Source: an uncultured Collinsella sp.
GTDB lineage: Bacteria; Actinomycetota; Coriobacteriia; Coriobacteriales; Coriobacteriaceae
Reading direction: 5' to 3'
Length of the DNA: 5,108 bases
NCBI GenBank assembly: GCA_900765115.1
Contig: CAAFQK010000020.1
Coordinates: forward strand, 1 to 5,108
Below the pieces are notes generated by a model. The model was not told the DNA's origin and made no database searches. It was given only the letters and a program-made list of their open reading frames with translations. Shown piece by piece: positions 1 to 5,108 of the stretch (position 1 is the stretch's first letter; the number at the start of each line of letters is the position of its first letter). The position numbers were made by a program, and so were the translations under genes.

Positions 1-1617
1 CTGCCCCAGTTCAATCCCGAGAGCACTCAGGACGTGGTCGACTACCTCATGGGCCGCAAGGACGACATGGGCGAGAGCTCCATCGGCAAGCAGAACATCG
101 TTCTCAACCCCGTGACTATTACTGCTGCCGAACCAAAAACCAATGAGGAGTATCAGCAGGAGCTGAGGGCATACGAGGAGAACCTGAAGGCTGTCGAGGC
201 TGCCCGTCAGGCGCAACCCGGCTACCAGTCATCGCTGGAGGGCTTTGCGACCCAAGAGCCCCTGGACATGCAGGGCACCCAGCCATCGATCGTTTCCCCC
301 GTTCAAAGCTGTGGCAATCTGCCCCTTAACGAGAAGCCGGTTTCCCAAGCTGGCACGGCTGGCGGCGATAGCCCCGCCGAGTCAGAGATTGCGCACTTCA
401 ATTCGGTCCAGCCGGCGCCTGTCGCGAAGCCTATCCCGATGTCCAAGCCTGAGCCGCCAAACAAGCGAGAGCAATCCTTCACACATGACGAATGGGAGGG
501 AATTCGCACCGCCTTCGACTCCATTCCCGTGCAGCGAATTCCGAAGAAGGCCAGAAACGAATTCCAGAGCTTGATTAAGACGGCAACCCTGCTCGTCGAG
601 ACCGGTCTCGATGTCAACGCTGCAGCGGACGTGAACAGGCAGTTCACCCAGAAGCTCAAGGGCTATATCGTTGCCAACGAAGACGAATACCGCGCGGCGC
701 GCCATGACGTAGAGGTTGCTGAGACCGTCAAGATTACGCTCGATAAGCTCAATGAGACCGAGGACCAGGAGCAGGAGGAGGCTCGTACGGACGCAGAAGG
801 CCTCAAGAAGGCCGCTCGCGACGCCGACATACGCTTCACGAAGGAGCTCACGCAGGCATATCGCCGCGCCAACTTCAAGGAGCTCGGACGCCCTGAGTGC
901 GATCTGCGCCTTGCCGCAGCAGTGCGCACGCAACCCATCGTTGATGCGCTCGAGGACTGGGCAGCTCGCTGCCGAAAGGACTGCTTCGACAAGGTCGACG
1001 GATCCGGTGACTACGACGACCTCAACGACGCCGCAAAGCTGCGTTATGACGAGCTAGCGCGTGAAACCGAAGGAAAGCGCCTCACAAAGATAGAATGGCC
1101 CACGTCTACCAGCACGTCCGACAACTTTGCCAAGTATCCACGCCATATCGTGCAGAAGGAGGACGGTCTCTGTCCGCTCGACTTGAAACCGGTCGAAGAC
1201 TTTATCGTTAAGAATGAGCTGGCGAAGAGTCGTACGGTTGCCTTCTATCGCAACCCATCGGGCAGCATGTCGGCCAAGGCGTTTTCGATTCCGTACTCGT
1301 CATCAGTGGGGCGCATGGCCCTGCACCCAGACTTTCTCTTTTTCGTGAAGGACAGTGACGGAACGATCAGGCCGTCGATTATCGATCCGCACGGTGATTT
1401 CCTCGGCGACACGCTTGCCAAGCTCAGAGGTTACGTTGCCTACCTGCGCGAATATCCTGACGTGTTCAAGCGGGTTCAATTTGTGGGCGATATGGGCAAC
1501 GGCGAGTATCGTGTTCTCAACCTGTTGCGCGAAGACGTCCAGAATGCCATCGAGAACTACAATGAAGTCGACTGCAAAGCCCTGTTCTATGGCTCCTTCG
1601 CAAACAACTATCACTAG
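1..1617 (+). CDS. Type III restriction (Res)-like DEAD/DEAH helicase-nuclease, 3' part
   Basis: The frame is open from base 1, so the true start lies to the left; the GTG at 34 has no convincing ribosome site and is not taken as a start. About 538 residues are visible. The first part is a hydrophilic, Pro/Gln/Ser-rich linker. Near bases 750-880 comes a charged, probably coiled-coil stretch. The C-terminal 170 residues resemble the nuclease-like tail of type III restriction Res subunits and related DEAD/DEAH helicases: AFYRNPSG, an FSIPY segment, HPDFLFF (1324-1344), IIDPHGDF (1378-1401) and AKLRGYVAYLREYPDVFKRV from 1417. In this family the PD and the following acidic motif make up a PD-(D/E)XK-type site; here the second motif reads D-P-H rather than E-x-K. 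Known family role: ATP-driven translocation and DNA cleavage together with a Mod methylase. The helicase motifs and any methylase are not visible, so function is inferred. Alternative: a non-restriction helicase of the same superfamily. Confidence 0.72.
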   Translation: MPQFNPESTQDVVDYLMGRKDDMGESSIGKQNIVLNPVTITAAEPKTNEEYQQELRAYEENLKAVEAARQAQPGYQSSLEGFATQEPLDMQGTQPSIVSPVQSCGNLPLNEKPVSQAGTAGGDSPAESEIAHFNSVQPAPVAKPIPMSKPEPPNKREQSFTHDEWEGIRTAFDSIPVQRIPKKARNEFQSLIKTATLLVETGLDVNAAADVNRQFTQKLKGYIVANEDEYRAARHDVEVAETVKITLDKLNETEDQEQEEARTDAEGLKKAARDADIRFTKELTQAYRRANFKELGRPECDLRLAAAVRTQPIVDALEDWAARCRKDCFDKVDGSGDYDDLNDAAKLRYDELARETEGKRLTKIEWPTSTSTSDNFAKYPRHIVQKEDGLCPLDLKPVEDFIVKNELAKSRTVAFYRNPSGSMSAKAFSIPYSSSVGRMALHPDFLFFVKDSDGTIRPSIIDPHGDFLGDTLAKLRGYVAYLREYPDVFKRVQFVGDMGNGEYRVLNLLREDVQNAIENYNEVDCKALFYGSFANNYH

Positions 1618-1663
1618 ATGCCGATAACACGATCATTTGTGTAAGACAGAATCGGAGCAGCCA

Positions 1664-1939
1664 ATGGCAACTGTAATCGATGCAGAACCAATCCCTTCCT
1701 TGCCAGATTTAATTGACAAAATCGGCGACCAGCAGGCATGGGTAACGCTCGACTCGGAGCCCGCCGGCGATGGAAAGTACCTATCCATCGCCGGCTACCG
1801 ATTCGCCTGGCGCCCAATATTTATCAAATGGTCCGATCCTGAAGACTCAGCCAGGCTCGCCGTCGTAATCGATACGAGCAGCCTCGACATTCCCGTTGAA
1901 CTATTGATCGGCGAGACCGCCGCCTTTACGAACCGATAG
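1664..1939 (+). CDS. Hypothetical acidic 91-residue protein
   Basis: I do not recognise this protein. The ATG at 1664 is preferred over an in-frame TTG at 1637 because GGAG at 1654-1657 lies six bases upstream of it. The product is acidic (15 Asp/Glu against 7 Lys/Arg). It has no signal peptide or membrane segment, and it looks rich in beta strand: AWVTLD (residues 25-30), a YLSIAGYRFAWRPIFIKW segment (39-56), and ARLAVVIDTSSLDIPVELLIG (63-83). It starts 46 bases after the stop of the Res-like gene with no terminator between them, and a strong terminator follows at 1971. It is therefore probably the last gene of the same operon. A small acidic partner of a nuclease operon could be an accessory, inhibitory or immunity protein, but the sequence shows nothing that decides this. 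Confidence 0.65.
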   Translation: MATVIDAEPIPSLPDLIDKIGDQQAWVTLDSEPAGDGKYLSIAGYRFAWRPIFIKWSDPEDSARLAVVIDTSSLDIPVELLIGETAAFTNR

Positions 1940-1970
1940 CTCAGCTAACCCGAATAGCCCATTGGACATC

Positions 1971-2004
1971 AACGGCGCCCTTGGATAAGGGCGCCGTTTC
2001 CCTT
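1971..2004 (+). terminator. Intrinsic terminator of the Res-like operon
   Basis: A perfect 12-bp stem, AACGGCGCCCTT (1971-1982) pairing with AAGGGCGCCGTT (1987-1998), encloses a GGAT tetraloop. A pyrimidine-rich tail with T tracts (TTTCCCTTT) follows. It lies 31 bases after the stop of the 91-residue gene and closes the operon. The T tract is interrupted by C, so termination may be slightly less efficient than at the downstream example at 4632. Confidence 0.85.
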
Positions 2005-2190
2005 TCACTTGACTCACGAACATAGATAAATGTCACATAGCGGCATGTTCAGAGCGCACTAGCTTGGTAACAGCAAATAAAAACGTAGCAACAGCCACAG
2101 TTCGGCATCCGCCGGGAGGCGACCACGGCTCCGCGACCGGGTGGCACCTCCGCTACGCCGCGTCAAGGGGGCCCATGAGACCCCGCACAA

Positions 2191-2233
2191 ACCTCCGCTC
2201 CGCTCCGGTTGGTGGAGGTCGTCATGGACCTCC
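2191..2233 (+). repeat. Competing hairpin arms (ACCTCC / GGAGGTC / GACCTCC)
   Basis: The middle arm GGAGGTC (2214-2220) can pair with ACCTCC upstream (2191-2196, 17-base loop) or with GACCTCC downstream (2227-2233, six-base loop, 7 bp). The two pairings exclude each other. The downstream hairpin is the tighter one. Function is not known. Confidence 0.55.
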
Positions 2234-2256
2234 CTGAACCCGCCTTCACTCCGGTG

Positions 2257-2312
2257 CGGCTTTGCAGGGAGCAAAGCCGACGACGACGCGTGGCGTCGCC
2301 ATTCGGCTTTGC
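2257..2312 (+). repeat. Direct/inverted repeat triad CGGCTTTGC - GCAAAGCCG - CGGCTTTGC
   Basis: CGGCTTTGC occurs at 2257-2265 and again at 2304-2312. Its exact reverse complement GCAAAGCCG lies between them at 2271-2279. The first pairing is a 9-bp stem with an AGGGA loop. The second encloses the small hairpin at 2284-2298. The middle arm can use only one partner at a time, as in attenuator or anti-terminator leaders. The triad ends 48 bases before the DUF2958 start codon. Confidence 0.7.
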
Positions 2313-2359
2313 CCGCAGGGGCGAGATGTTGAGGGCAGGTGCCCGGAACGGAGGAAGAG

Positions 2360-2662
2360 ATGCAGCAGCTGATGACCGAGGAAATTGCCAAGACGGTGCC
2401 GAGGCTCTATGGGCAGGACGGGGCGGAGGACCCCATCGTCCACGTCCACTACTTCTCGTGCGTGAACGGATGGGACTGGTACCTCACCGAGTACGACCCG
2501 AGGACCGGCGAGGCGTTCGGCCTCGTGCGCGGCTTCGAGACGGAGTGGGGCTACTTCAGCGTCCGCGAGATGGAGAGGGTGAACCGCGAGAAGGGGTTCG
2601 GCGTCGTCGAGCGCGACGAGCACTTCGAGCCCGCGCCCGCCAGCGCATTCGAGGGGAGGTAG
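2360..2662 (+). CDS. DUF2958 domain-containing protein
   Basis: 100 residues. ATG at 2360 is chosen over an in-frame GTG at 2339 because GGAGG at 2350-2354 lies five bases before it. The whole protein matches the DUF2958 pattern as I recall it: PRLYGQDGAEDPIVHVHYF (residues 14-32), a tryptophan/tyrosine-rich WDWYLTEYDP (38-47), FGLVRGFETEWGYFSVRE (53-70), and the closing VERDEHFEPAP (83-93). The family has no established biochemical activity; members are small soluble proteins encoded mainly on plasmids and conjugative elements. No membrane segment or signal peptide is seen. The next gene starts four bases after its stop, so the two are probably translated as a pair. The GC-rich codon use differs from the genes on either side, which supports arrival by transfer. 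Confidence 0.85.
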   Translation: MQQLMTEEIAKTVPRLYGQDGAEDPIVHVHYFSCVNGWDWYLTEYDPRTGEAFGLVRGFETEWGYFSVREMERVNREKGFGVVERDEHFEPAPASAFEGR

Positions 2663-2666
2663 CCGC

Positions 2667-3266
2667 ATGGTCACGGTCGAGTTCGACTCCATGGGCGAGG
2701 CGGTCCGCCTCGCCCTCGTGGCCGGGGAGTACGTGGACGGCGGCCTCGCCGTCCTCCTCCTTGACGCCACGGACCCGCGCTCCGACGGCTACATGGCCGA
2801 GTGGGGCGTGCTCACGGCGAACGTGCCGGCGGCGGCCGAGTGGTGCCGCGGGCGCGGCAACATCGCCATCGACGCCGCGGTCCCCGCGGAGCTCCTCGAG
2901 GCGCTCGAGGCCGCCGGCTTGCTCCGCATGGCCGCCCACTCGGCGGCGTCCGGGATGGCCCGCTATCCGCTGGCTACGGTCGCCGGGCGCGCCCTCGACG
3001 GCGTGGGCGGCCTGCCCGAGACCCTCGAGGAGGCACTCGGCTCGACGGTCGTCGTCGAGTACGAGTCGGGCGGCGACGCCGGCGCGTTCGAGGTGGGGAC
3101 CGCGGCGGCCGGATCGGCCGAGCTCGAGTGCCTCGTCGCCGCCGCGAGGTCCGAGGCCGACGCTCTGGCCGGCGCCGGCGGATGGGCAGCCGTCCGGGTC
3201 GGGTTCGGGGATGCCGAGACCATCGACTGCGAGACGGGGCGGACGGTCTACGCGACAGGGGCGTAA
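2667..3266 (+). CDS. DUF4313-like protein with C-terminal extension
   Basis: 199 residues. ATG at 2667 follows the preceding stop by four bases, and its ribosome site GGGGAGG (2653-2659) lies inside the end of the DUF2958 gene, so the pair is likely coupled. Residues 20-105 fit the DUF4313 pattern seen on mobile elements of gut bacteria: YVDGGLAVLLLD (22-33), WGVLTANVP (46-54), IAIDA (66-70), a helix LLEALEAAGLL (76-86), then SGMARYPLATV (95-105), matching the family's 'sG...yP' ending. Residues 110-199 are Ala/Gly/Glu-rich and lie beyond what I know of the family, with strand-like pieces STVVVEYES (126-134) and WAAVRVGFGDAETIDCETGRT from 173. This could be a second small domain. Codons are strongly G/C-ending. 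Function is unknown; the family match is by motif memory and less certain than its neighbour's. Confidence 0.62.
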   Translation: MVTVEFDSMGEAVRLALVAGEYVDGGLAVLLLDATDPRSDGYMAEWGVLTANVPAAAEWCRGRGNIAIDAAVPAELLEALEAAGLLRMAAHSAASGMARYPLATVAGRALDGVGGLPETLEEALGSTVVVEYESGGDAGAFEVGTAAAGSAELECLVAAARSEADALAGAGGWAAVRVGFGDAETIDCETGRTVYATGA

Positions 3267-3325
3267 TAGCCCCGGCCGCCACCCGCACGGGCATACCGGC
3301 GACGGCGTGCCCCTCGCGGCGTTTC

Positions 3326-3351
3326 CCGGGGATGGATCGCGCCATCCCCGG
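3326..3351 (+). repeat. Perfect 10-bp hairpin after the DUF4313-like gene
   Basis: CCGGGGATGG (3326-3335) pairs perfectly with CCATCCCCGG (3342-3351) around a six-base loop, ATCGCG. No T tract follows, so it is not a standard intrinsic terminator. It may stabilise the 3' end of the two-gene transcript or act with another factor. Confidence 0.6.
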
Positions 3352-3362
3352 AGCCCTGCGCT

Positions 3363-3385
3363 CCAAAGGGCCAAAGGCCCCTTGG
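3363..3385 (+). repeat. Second hairpin after the cassette, one mismatch
   Basis: CCAAAGGGCC (3363-3372) pairs with GGCCCCTTGG (3376-3385) around an AAA loop, with one A-C mismatch. It stands 11 bases after the preceding hairpin. No T tract follows. The tandem pair marks roughly where the GC-rich block ends. Confidence 0.5.
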
Positions 3386-3675
3386 GACCCCGGCTATCGT
3401 TCTCATCTGGGAACATGGTAGGGGCGGAGGCGAGGGCTGCAAGATGCTTGCCGGCAAACACTGTACCGTCCCAAATCCACACGGAGATTAGTCAGGGTCA
3501 CCTCTTCGCTTCTGGGCGGACGGTGAATTCTGGCAATCGAGCTTTATTTGTATTTGTTCGCCGAGGCCTGCAAGACGCACACTTCGCAGATAGTGGTGTC
3601 GTGCGATGTGGGATATCAAGAGGGAGGCCGCAGGACGTAAGCCTGTGCATGAAGGGCTACCCAATGTTTTGAAAA

Positions 3676-3684
3676 TGACATAAT
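3676..3684 (+). promoter_or_regulatory. Probable extended -10 promoter of the RpiR-type regulator
   Basis: TGACATAAT matches the extended -10 form TGnTATAAT with one change. Transcription would begin near 3691, giving a leader of about 24 bases that contains the GGAG ribosome site (3706-3709) five bases before the ATG at 3715. No clear -35 box sits 17 bases upstream, as is usual for extended -10 promoters. TTGAAA at 3669-3674 is a rival -35 but lacks a good -10 partner. Confidence 0.45.
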
Positions 3685-3714
3685 TGGTGGCAAGCTAAAG
3701 CGATCGGAGCAACC

Positions 3715-4596
3715 ATGATTCTTGACAGCCTGCGCAACAGCGCATCTTTTAATGAAACCGACCGAGCCATTGCCACCTATCTGCTCAATCACACCGGTGA
3801 CCTTAAGACCCTCACCATGGCAAAGCTTGCACAGGAGACTTACACTTCGAACGCGACTATCATCCGCTTTTGTAAGAAACTGGGCCTAAGCGGCTATCGT
3901 GAGTTGATCATGCAGCTCATTCAGGAGATAAGTGGAGACTATCTTTTGGCTGCCACAGTCGACCGCAATCGTCCTTTTGACAGCTCCGATTCAATTGAGG
4001 CCATCGAGGGCAACCTCGCGAATCTCCTGAAGGGCATCATAGATCAAACAAAAATCGAGCTTGATATCGCCAAATTGGGCACAATCGCCAAGGCAGTCCT
4101 TAGCGCCCCGCGAATTTACATCTTCGCGAAAGGGGAGAGCTATCTGGCGGGATGTATCTTTCGCAACAACCTTCTCAAGCTCGACCTCCATGTCACCATG
4201 GCCGACGACGGAGGCCTGCAAACGCTGCATGTTAAAAACGGCAAGCCCGGCGACCTGTATTTATTCCTAAGCTACAGCGGCATTCACTATGACTATTCCA
4301 AATATGCTGCCACTCTTTCAGAGCGTGGAATCAAACCGTGCCTGATCACTGCATTTTCTGATTCAGCACTCGCCAAGCAATGCGATACCGTTTTGCTTAT
4401 TCCAAAATCAGAGCGCGTGATTGGAAAGGTGGCGAACTACTCCTCCATGATTTCGCTCACGTATACGCTTCAAGTCATTTATTCGCTTATATTCAATCAG
4501 GACTATCAAGAGAACTATCGCGTAAAACGCGAGGCCGATTCGTTCATCTTTACGAGTTTTGCTGAGATGAGTATTTGCTCGCTTGAGCACTGTTGA
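3715..4596 (+). CDS. MurR/RpiR-family transcriptional regulator (HTH + SIS)
   Basis: 293 residues, the usual length for this family. ATG at 3715 has GGAG five bases upstream. Residues 1-75 form the N-terminal HTH domain: LTMAKLAQETYTSNATIIRF (33-52), then CKKLGLSGYREL, the classic recognition-helix region. A linker (about 80-120) leads to a SIS sugar-isomerase fold: RIYIFAKGESYLAG (133-146), LFLSYSGIHYDYSKYA (183-198, the phosphosugar-binding Ser-rich loop), and LITAFSDSALAKQCDTVLLIP (210-230). Known role of the family: binding promoters of sugar or amino-sugar genes and responding to a phosphosugar, as repressor or activator. No sugar transporter or enzyme gene is beside it, so the ligand cannot be named. 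It is transcribed alone. The last codons adjoin a probable IS21 end, so the natural C-terminus may have been replaced. Confidence 0.9.
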   Translation: MILDSLRNSASFNETDRAIATYLLNHTGDLKTLTMAKLAQETYTSNATIIRFCKKLGLSGYRELIMQLIQEISGDYLLAATVDRNRPFDSSDSIEAIEGNLANLLKGIIDQTKIELDIAKLGTIAKAVLSAPRIYIFAKGESYLAGCIFRNNLLKLDLHVTMADDGGLQTLHVKNGKPGDLYLFLSYSGIHYDYSKYAATLSERGIKPCLITAFSDSALAKQCDTVLLIPKSERVIGKVANYSSMISLTYTLQVIYSLIFNQDYQENYRVKREADSFIFTSFAEMSICSLEHC

Positions 4597-4626
4597 ATAT
4601 CGCGAAACAGCACCGCCGATATCGCG
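4597..4626. repeat. Two ATATCGCG direct repeats 22 bases apart
   Basis: ATATCGCG at 4597-4604 and 4619-4626, spaced about two helical turns. They lie between the regulator's stop and the terminator, and are best explained as transposase-binding repeats of an IS21 end. An alternative is an operator for the neighbouring regulator. Confidence 0.5.
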
Positions 4627-4631
4627 CTTGG

Positions 4632-4665
4632 GCACCGGGGCCGACACTGGCCCCGGTGCTTTTTT
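4632..4665 (+). terminator. Strong intrinsic terminator after the regulator
   Basis: A perfect 11-bp stem, GCACCGGGGCC (4632-4642) with GGCCCCGGTGC (4649-4659), encloses the six-base loop GACACT and is followed directly by six T. Its orientation serves + strand transcription, so it ends the regulator's transcript before it can run antisense into istB. On the minus strand no T tract follows the stem. Confidence 0.92.
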
Positions 4666-4677
4666 ATTGCTACCGGT

Positions 4678-5029
4678 CTATCCGCGGCGCTGCCGCATGT
4701 TGGCCTCGCCCATGTCGACCCAGACCGCGTTGTGCACGATCCTGTCCATGATGGCGTCGGCATGCACCCCGCCGCCGAGCCTCGGGTGCCAGTCCTTCTT
4801 CTTGAACTGGGTGCAGAATACGGTCGAGGCCGTGCCGTACCTCAGCTCCATCAGCTCCAGCAGCATCGACCTGAACTCGGTGTCCGGCCTGTCGAGCAGC
4901 CACTCGTCTATCACGAGCAGGCCGAACGCCCCGTACTTGCGGACGAGCTTGCGCTCGCCGCCGGGCCGGTCACGGCTCTCGCGCCAGAGGTCCTCGAGGT
5001 CGGGCTGGCGGACGTTGGATTGGCTACAC
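4678..5029 (-). pseudogene. istB: IS21-family IstB transposition helper ATPase, C-terminal half
   Basis: About 117 residues of an IstB of normally about 250 can be read. They include the VRQPDLEDLW segment (corresponding to the VRLPDLL region of the family), the Walker B-like LLVIDEWLLD (coded by 4891-4920), LLELMELRYGTASTVFCTQF, the GGGVHADAIMDRIVHNAVWVD stretch and the C-terminal NMRQRRG. Walker A and the N-terminal half are missing, so it cannot act as the ATPase that helps the IstA transposase choose targets. Homology seems to run up to 5029, where a different insertion sequence begins, so insertion is likelier than decay. An open frame continues to about 5103, but those upstream residues look like translated IS end, not IstB. 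Confidence 0.85.
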
Positions 5030-5108
5030 TGATGTGGACAGTTCCGGGAGGGGCGCAGGAGACGGGAGGGCCGTATATGAGGGACCCCAGGCACCCGAGG
5101 CATTTCAC
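5030..5108 (+). mobile_element. Left end of a probable IS3-family element, partial
   Basis: At 5030 the istB similarity stops and TGATGTGGACAGTTCCGG begins, an end of the TG(A) type common in the IS3 family. A ribosome site and the start of a short reading frame follow within 50 bases, the expected layout of an IS3 left end with orfA. The element runs out of the window, so its right end and target duplication cannot be checked. Confidence 0.55.
5077..5108 (+). CDS. Probable IS3-family transposase OrfA, first ten codons
   Basis: ATG at 5077 has a strong ribosome site GGGAGGG (5064-5070) six bases upstream. The visible residues MRDPRHPRHF resemble the start of IS3-family OrfA proteins, where RHFTPEFK or a similar stretch leads into the helix-turn-helix. 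Only ten codons are visible, so the call rests mainly on position inside the presumed IS end. Confidence 0.5.
   Translation, partial: MRDPRHPRHF

Larger units (their letters stand above)
2005..2359 (+). other. Non-coding, structured GC-rich leader upstream of the DUF2958 gene
   Basis: No gene is supported here. Bases 2005-2100 are AT-richer; a TTGACT at 2009-2014 resembles a -35 box but has no good -10 at normal spacing. From about 2100 the composition shifts sharply to GC-rich and inverted repeats crowd together. They include an imperfect hairpin at 2115-2151, competing ACCTCC/GGAGGTC/GACCTCC arms at 2191-2233, a CGGCTTTGC/GCAAAGCCG/CGGCTTTGC triad at 2257-2312, CGACGC-GTG-GCGTCG at 2284-2298, and GCCC-GCAG-GGGC at 2311-2322. 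This may be an RNA leader with alternative folds, or a cluster of repeat remnants at the edge of a mobile cassette. Open frames that cross it in both directions look like by-products of high G+C. Confidence 0.6.
3267..3675. other. Intergenic stretch without a supported gene
   Basis: The left third (to about 3400) keeps the GC-rich composition of the cassette and carries two strong hairpins (3326-3351 and 3363-3385). The rest changes to mixed composition. It holds a 10-base palindrome TTGCCGGCAA at 3448-3457 and short open stretches in several frames. None of these has a start, a ribosome site and a recognisable motif together. One frame (3527-3640) reads ...IVVSCDVGYQEGG... before a stop; it could be the eroded end of an old gene, but I cannot name it. 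No direct repeats that would mark an insertion site were found against bases 2005-2110. Confidence 0.5.
4591..5029 (-). mobile_element. Interrupted IS21-family element, istB-side end
   Basis: The istB remnant identifies the family. The outer end is not certain. TGTTGAATATCGCG at 4591 starts with the TG typical of the family and carries the first of two ATATCGCG repeats 22 bases apart (4597-4604, 4619-4626); IS21-type ends commonly hold such repeats. This would put 87 bases between the element's tip and the istB stop. The inner limit is set by the apparent IS3 end at about 5030. istA and the first half of istB would lie to the right of the window. Confidence 0.45.

Noticed and set aside
382..933. 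A 183-residue minus-strand frame within the Res-like gene
   Set aside because: Antisense shadow. The + frame is continuous over 1617 bases and carries the family motifs.
2009..2040. TTGACT as a -35 box for the DUF2958 unit
   Set aside because: No acceptable -10 hexamer lies 16-18 bases downstream, and the gene starts more than 300 bases away.
2059..2391. A 110-residue minus-strand frame ending in a Leu-rich tail
   Set aside because: The hydrophobic tail is short, the rest is low complexity and it runs through the hairpin cluster. I saw no ribosome site or family resemblance.
2556..3482. A 308-residue minus-strand open frame
   Set aside because: It lies antisense to the two cassette genes, has biased Arg/Gly composition and no recognisable motif. 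The + strand frames have family matches and ribosome sites.
3527..3640. Open stretch reading ...QIVVSCDVGYQEGG...
   Set aside because: It resembles the end of an enzyme strand motif but has no start, no ribosome site and no identifiable family; too short to call a pseudogene.
2209..3672. A 487-residue open frame across the whole GC-rich block
   Set aside because: It overlaps the DUF2958 and DUF4313-like genes in another frame. Its product is Arg/Ser/Pro-rich noise typical of high G+C shadows, and it has no ribosome site.
1..5108. tRNA genes, CRISPR arrays, attachment-site repeats
   Set aside because: No cloverleaf, no regularly spaced repeats and no convincing direct repeats flanking the GC-rich block were found by eye.

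Overview
The window reads like accessory DNA of an actinobacterial gut commensal. A Coriobacteriia host such as Collinsella is my best guess, inferred from base composition, the protein families and the look of the insertion sequences; no ribosomal or housekeeping gene is present to confirm it. All full-length genes lie on the + strand. The only minus-strand gene is a broken transposition gene at the right edge.

Bases 1-2004 hold the 3' part of a large helicase/nuclease of the type III restriction (Res) kind, running in from the left, then a 91-residue acidic protein of unknown function, then a strong intrinsic terminator. The two genes probably form the end of one operon. A defence role for the large protein is inferred from its C-terminal nuclease-like domain. 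Its helicase motifs would lie outside the window.

Bases about 2100-3400 form a block that is visibly richer in G+C than either side. It holds a tight two-gene unit: a DUF2958 protein and a DUF4313-like protein with an unexplained C-terminal extension. Both families are typical cargo of conjugative elements and plasmids. The unit is preceded by about 250 bases of dense, overlapping inverted repeats and followed by two more strong hairpins. No integrase, relaxase or replication gene accompanies it, so it looks like an orphan piece of a larger mobile element. Bases 3400-3675 hold no gene I can support.

Bases 3676-4665 hold a complete MurR/RpiR-family regulator (HTH plus SIS sugar-phosphate domain) with its own likely extended -10 promoter and a very strong terminator downstream. 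Its sugar-metabolism target genes are not in the window.

Bases about 4591-5108 are insertion-sequence debris. The C-terminal half of an IS21-type istB (minus strand) is cut off where what appears to be the left end of an IS3-family element begins, at about 5030. That gives a nested insertion: IS3 into IS21, next to the regulator. The IS21 outer end may even overlap the regulator's stop codon. The genes do not form one pathway; the window is a mosaic of a defence operon tail, a mobile-element cassette, a stand-alone regulator and layered insertion sequences.
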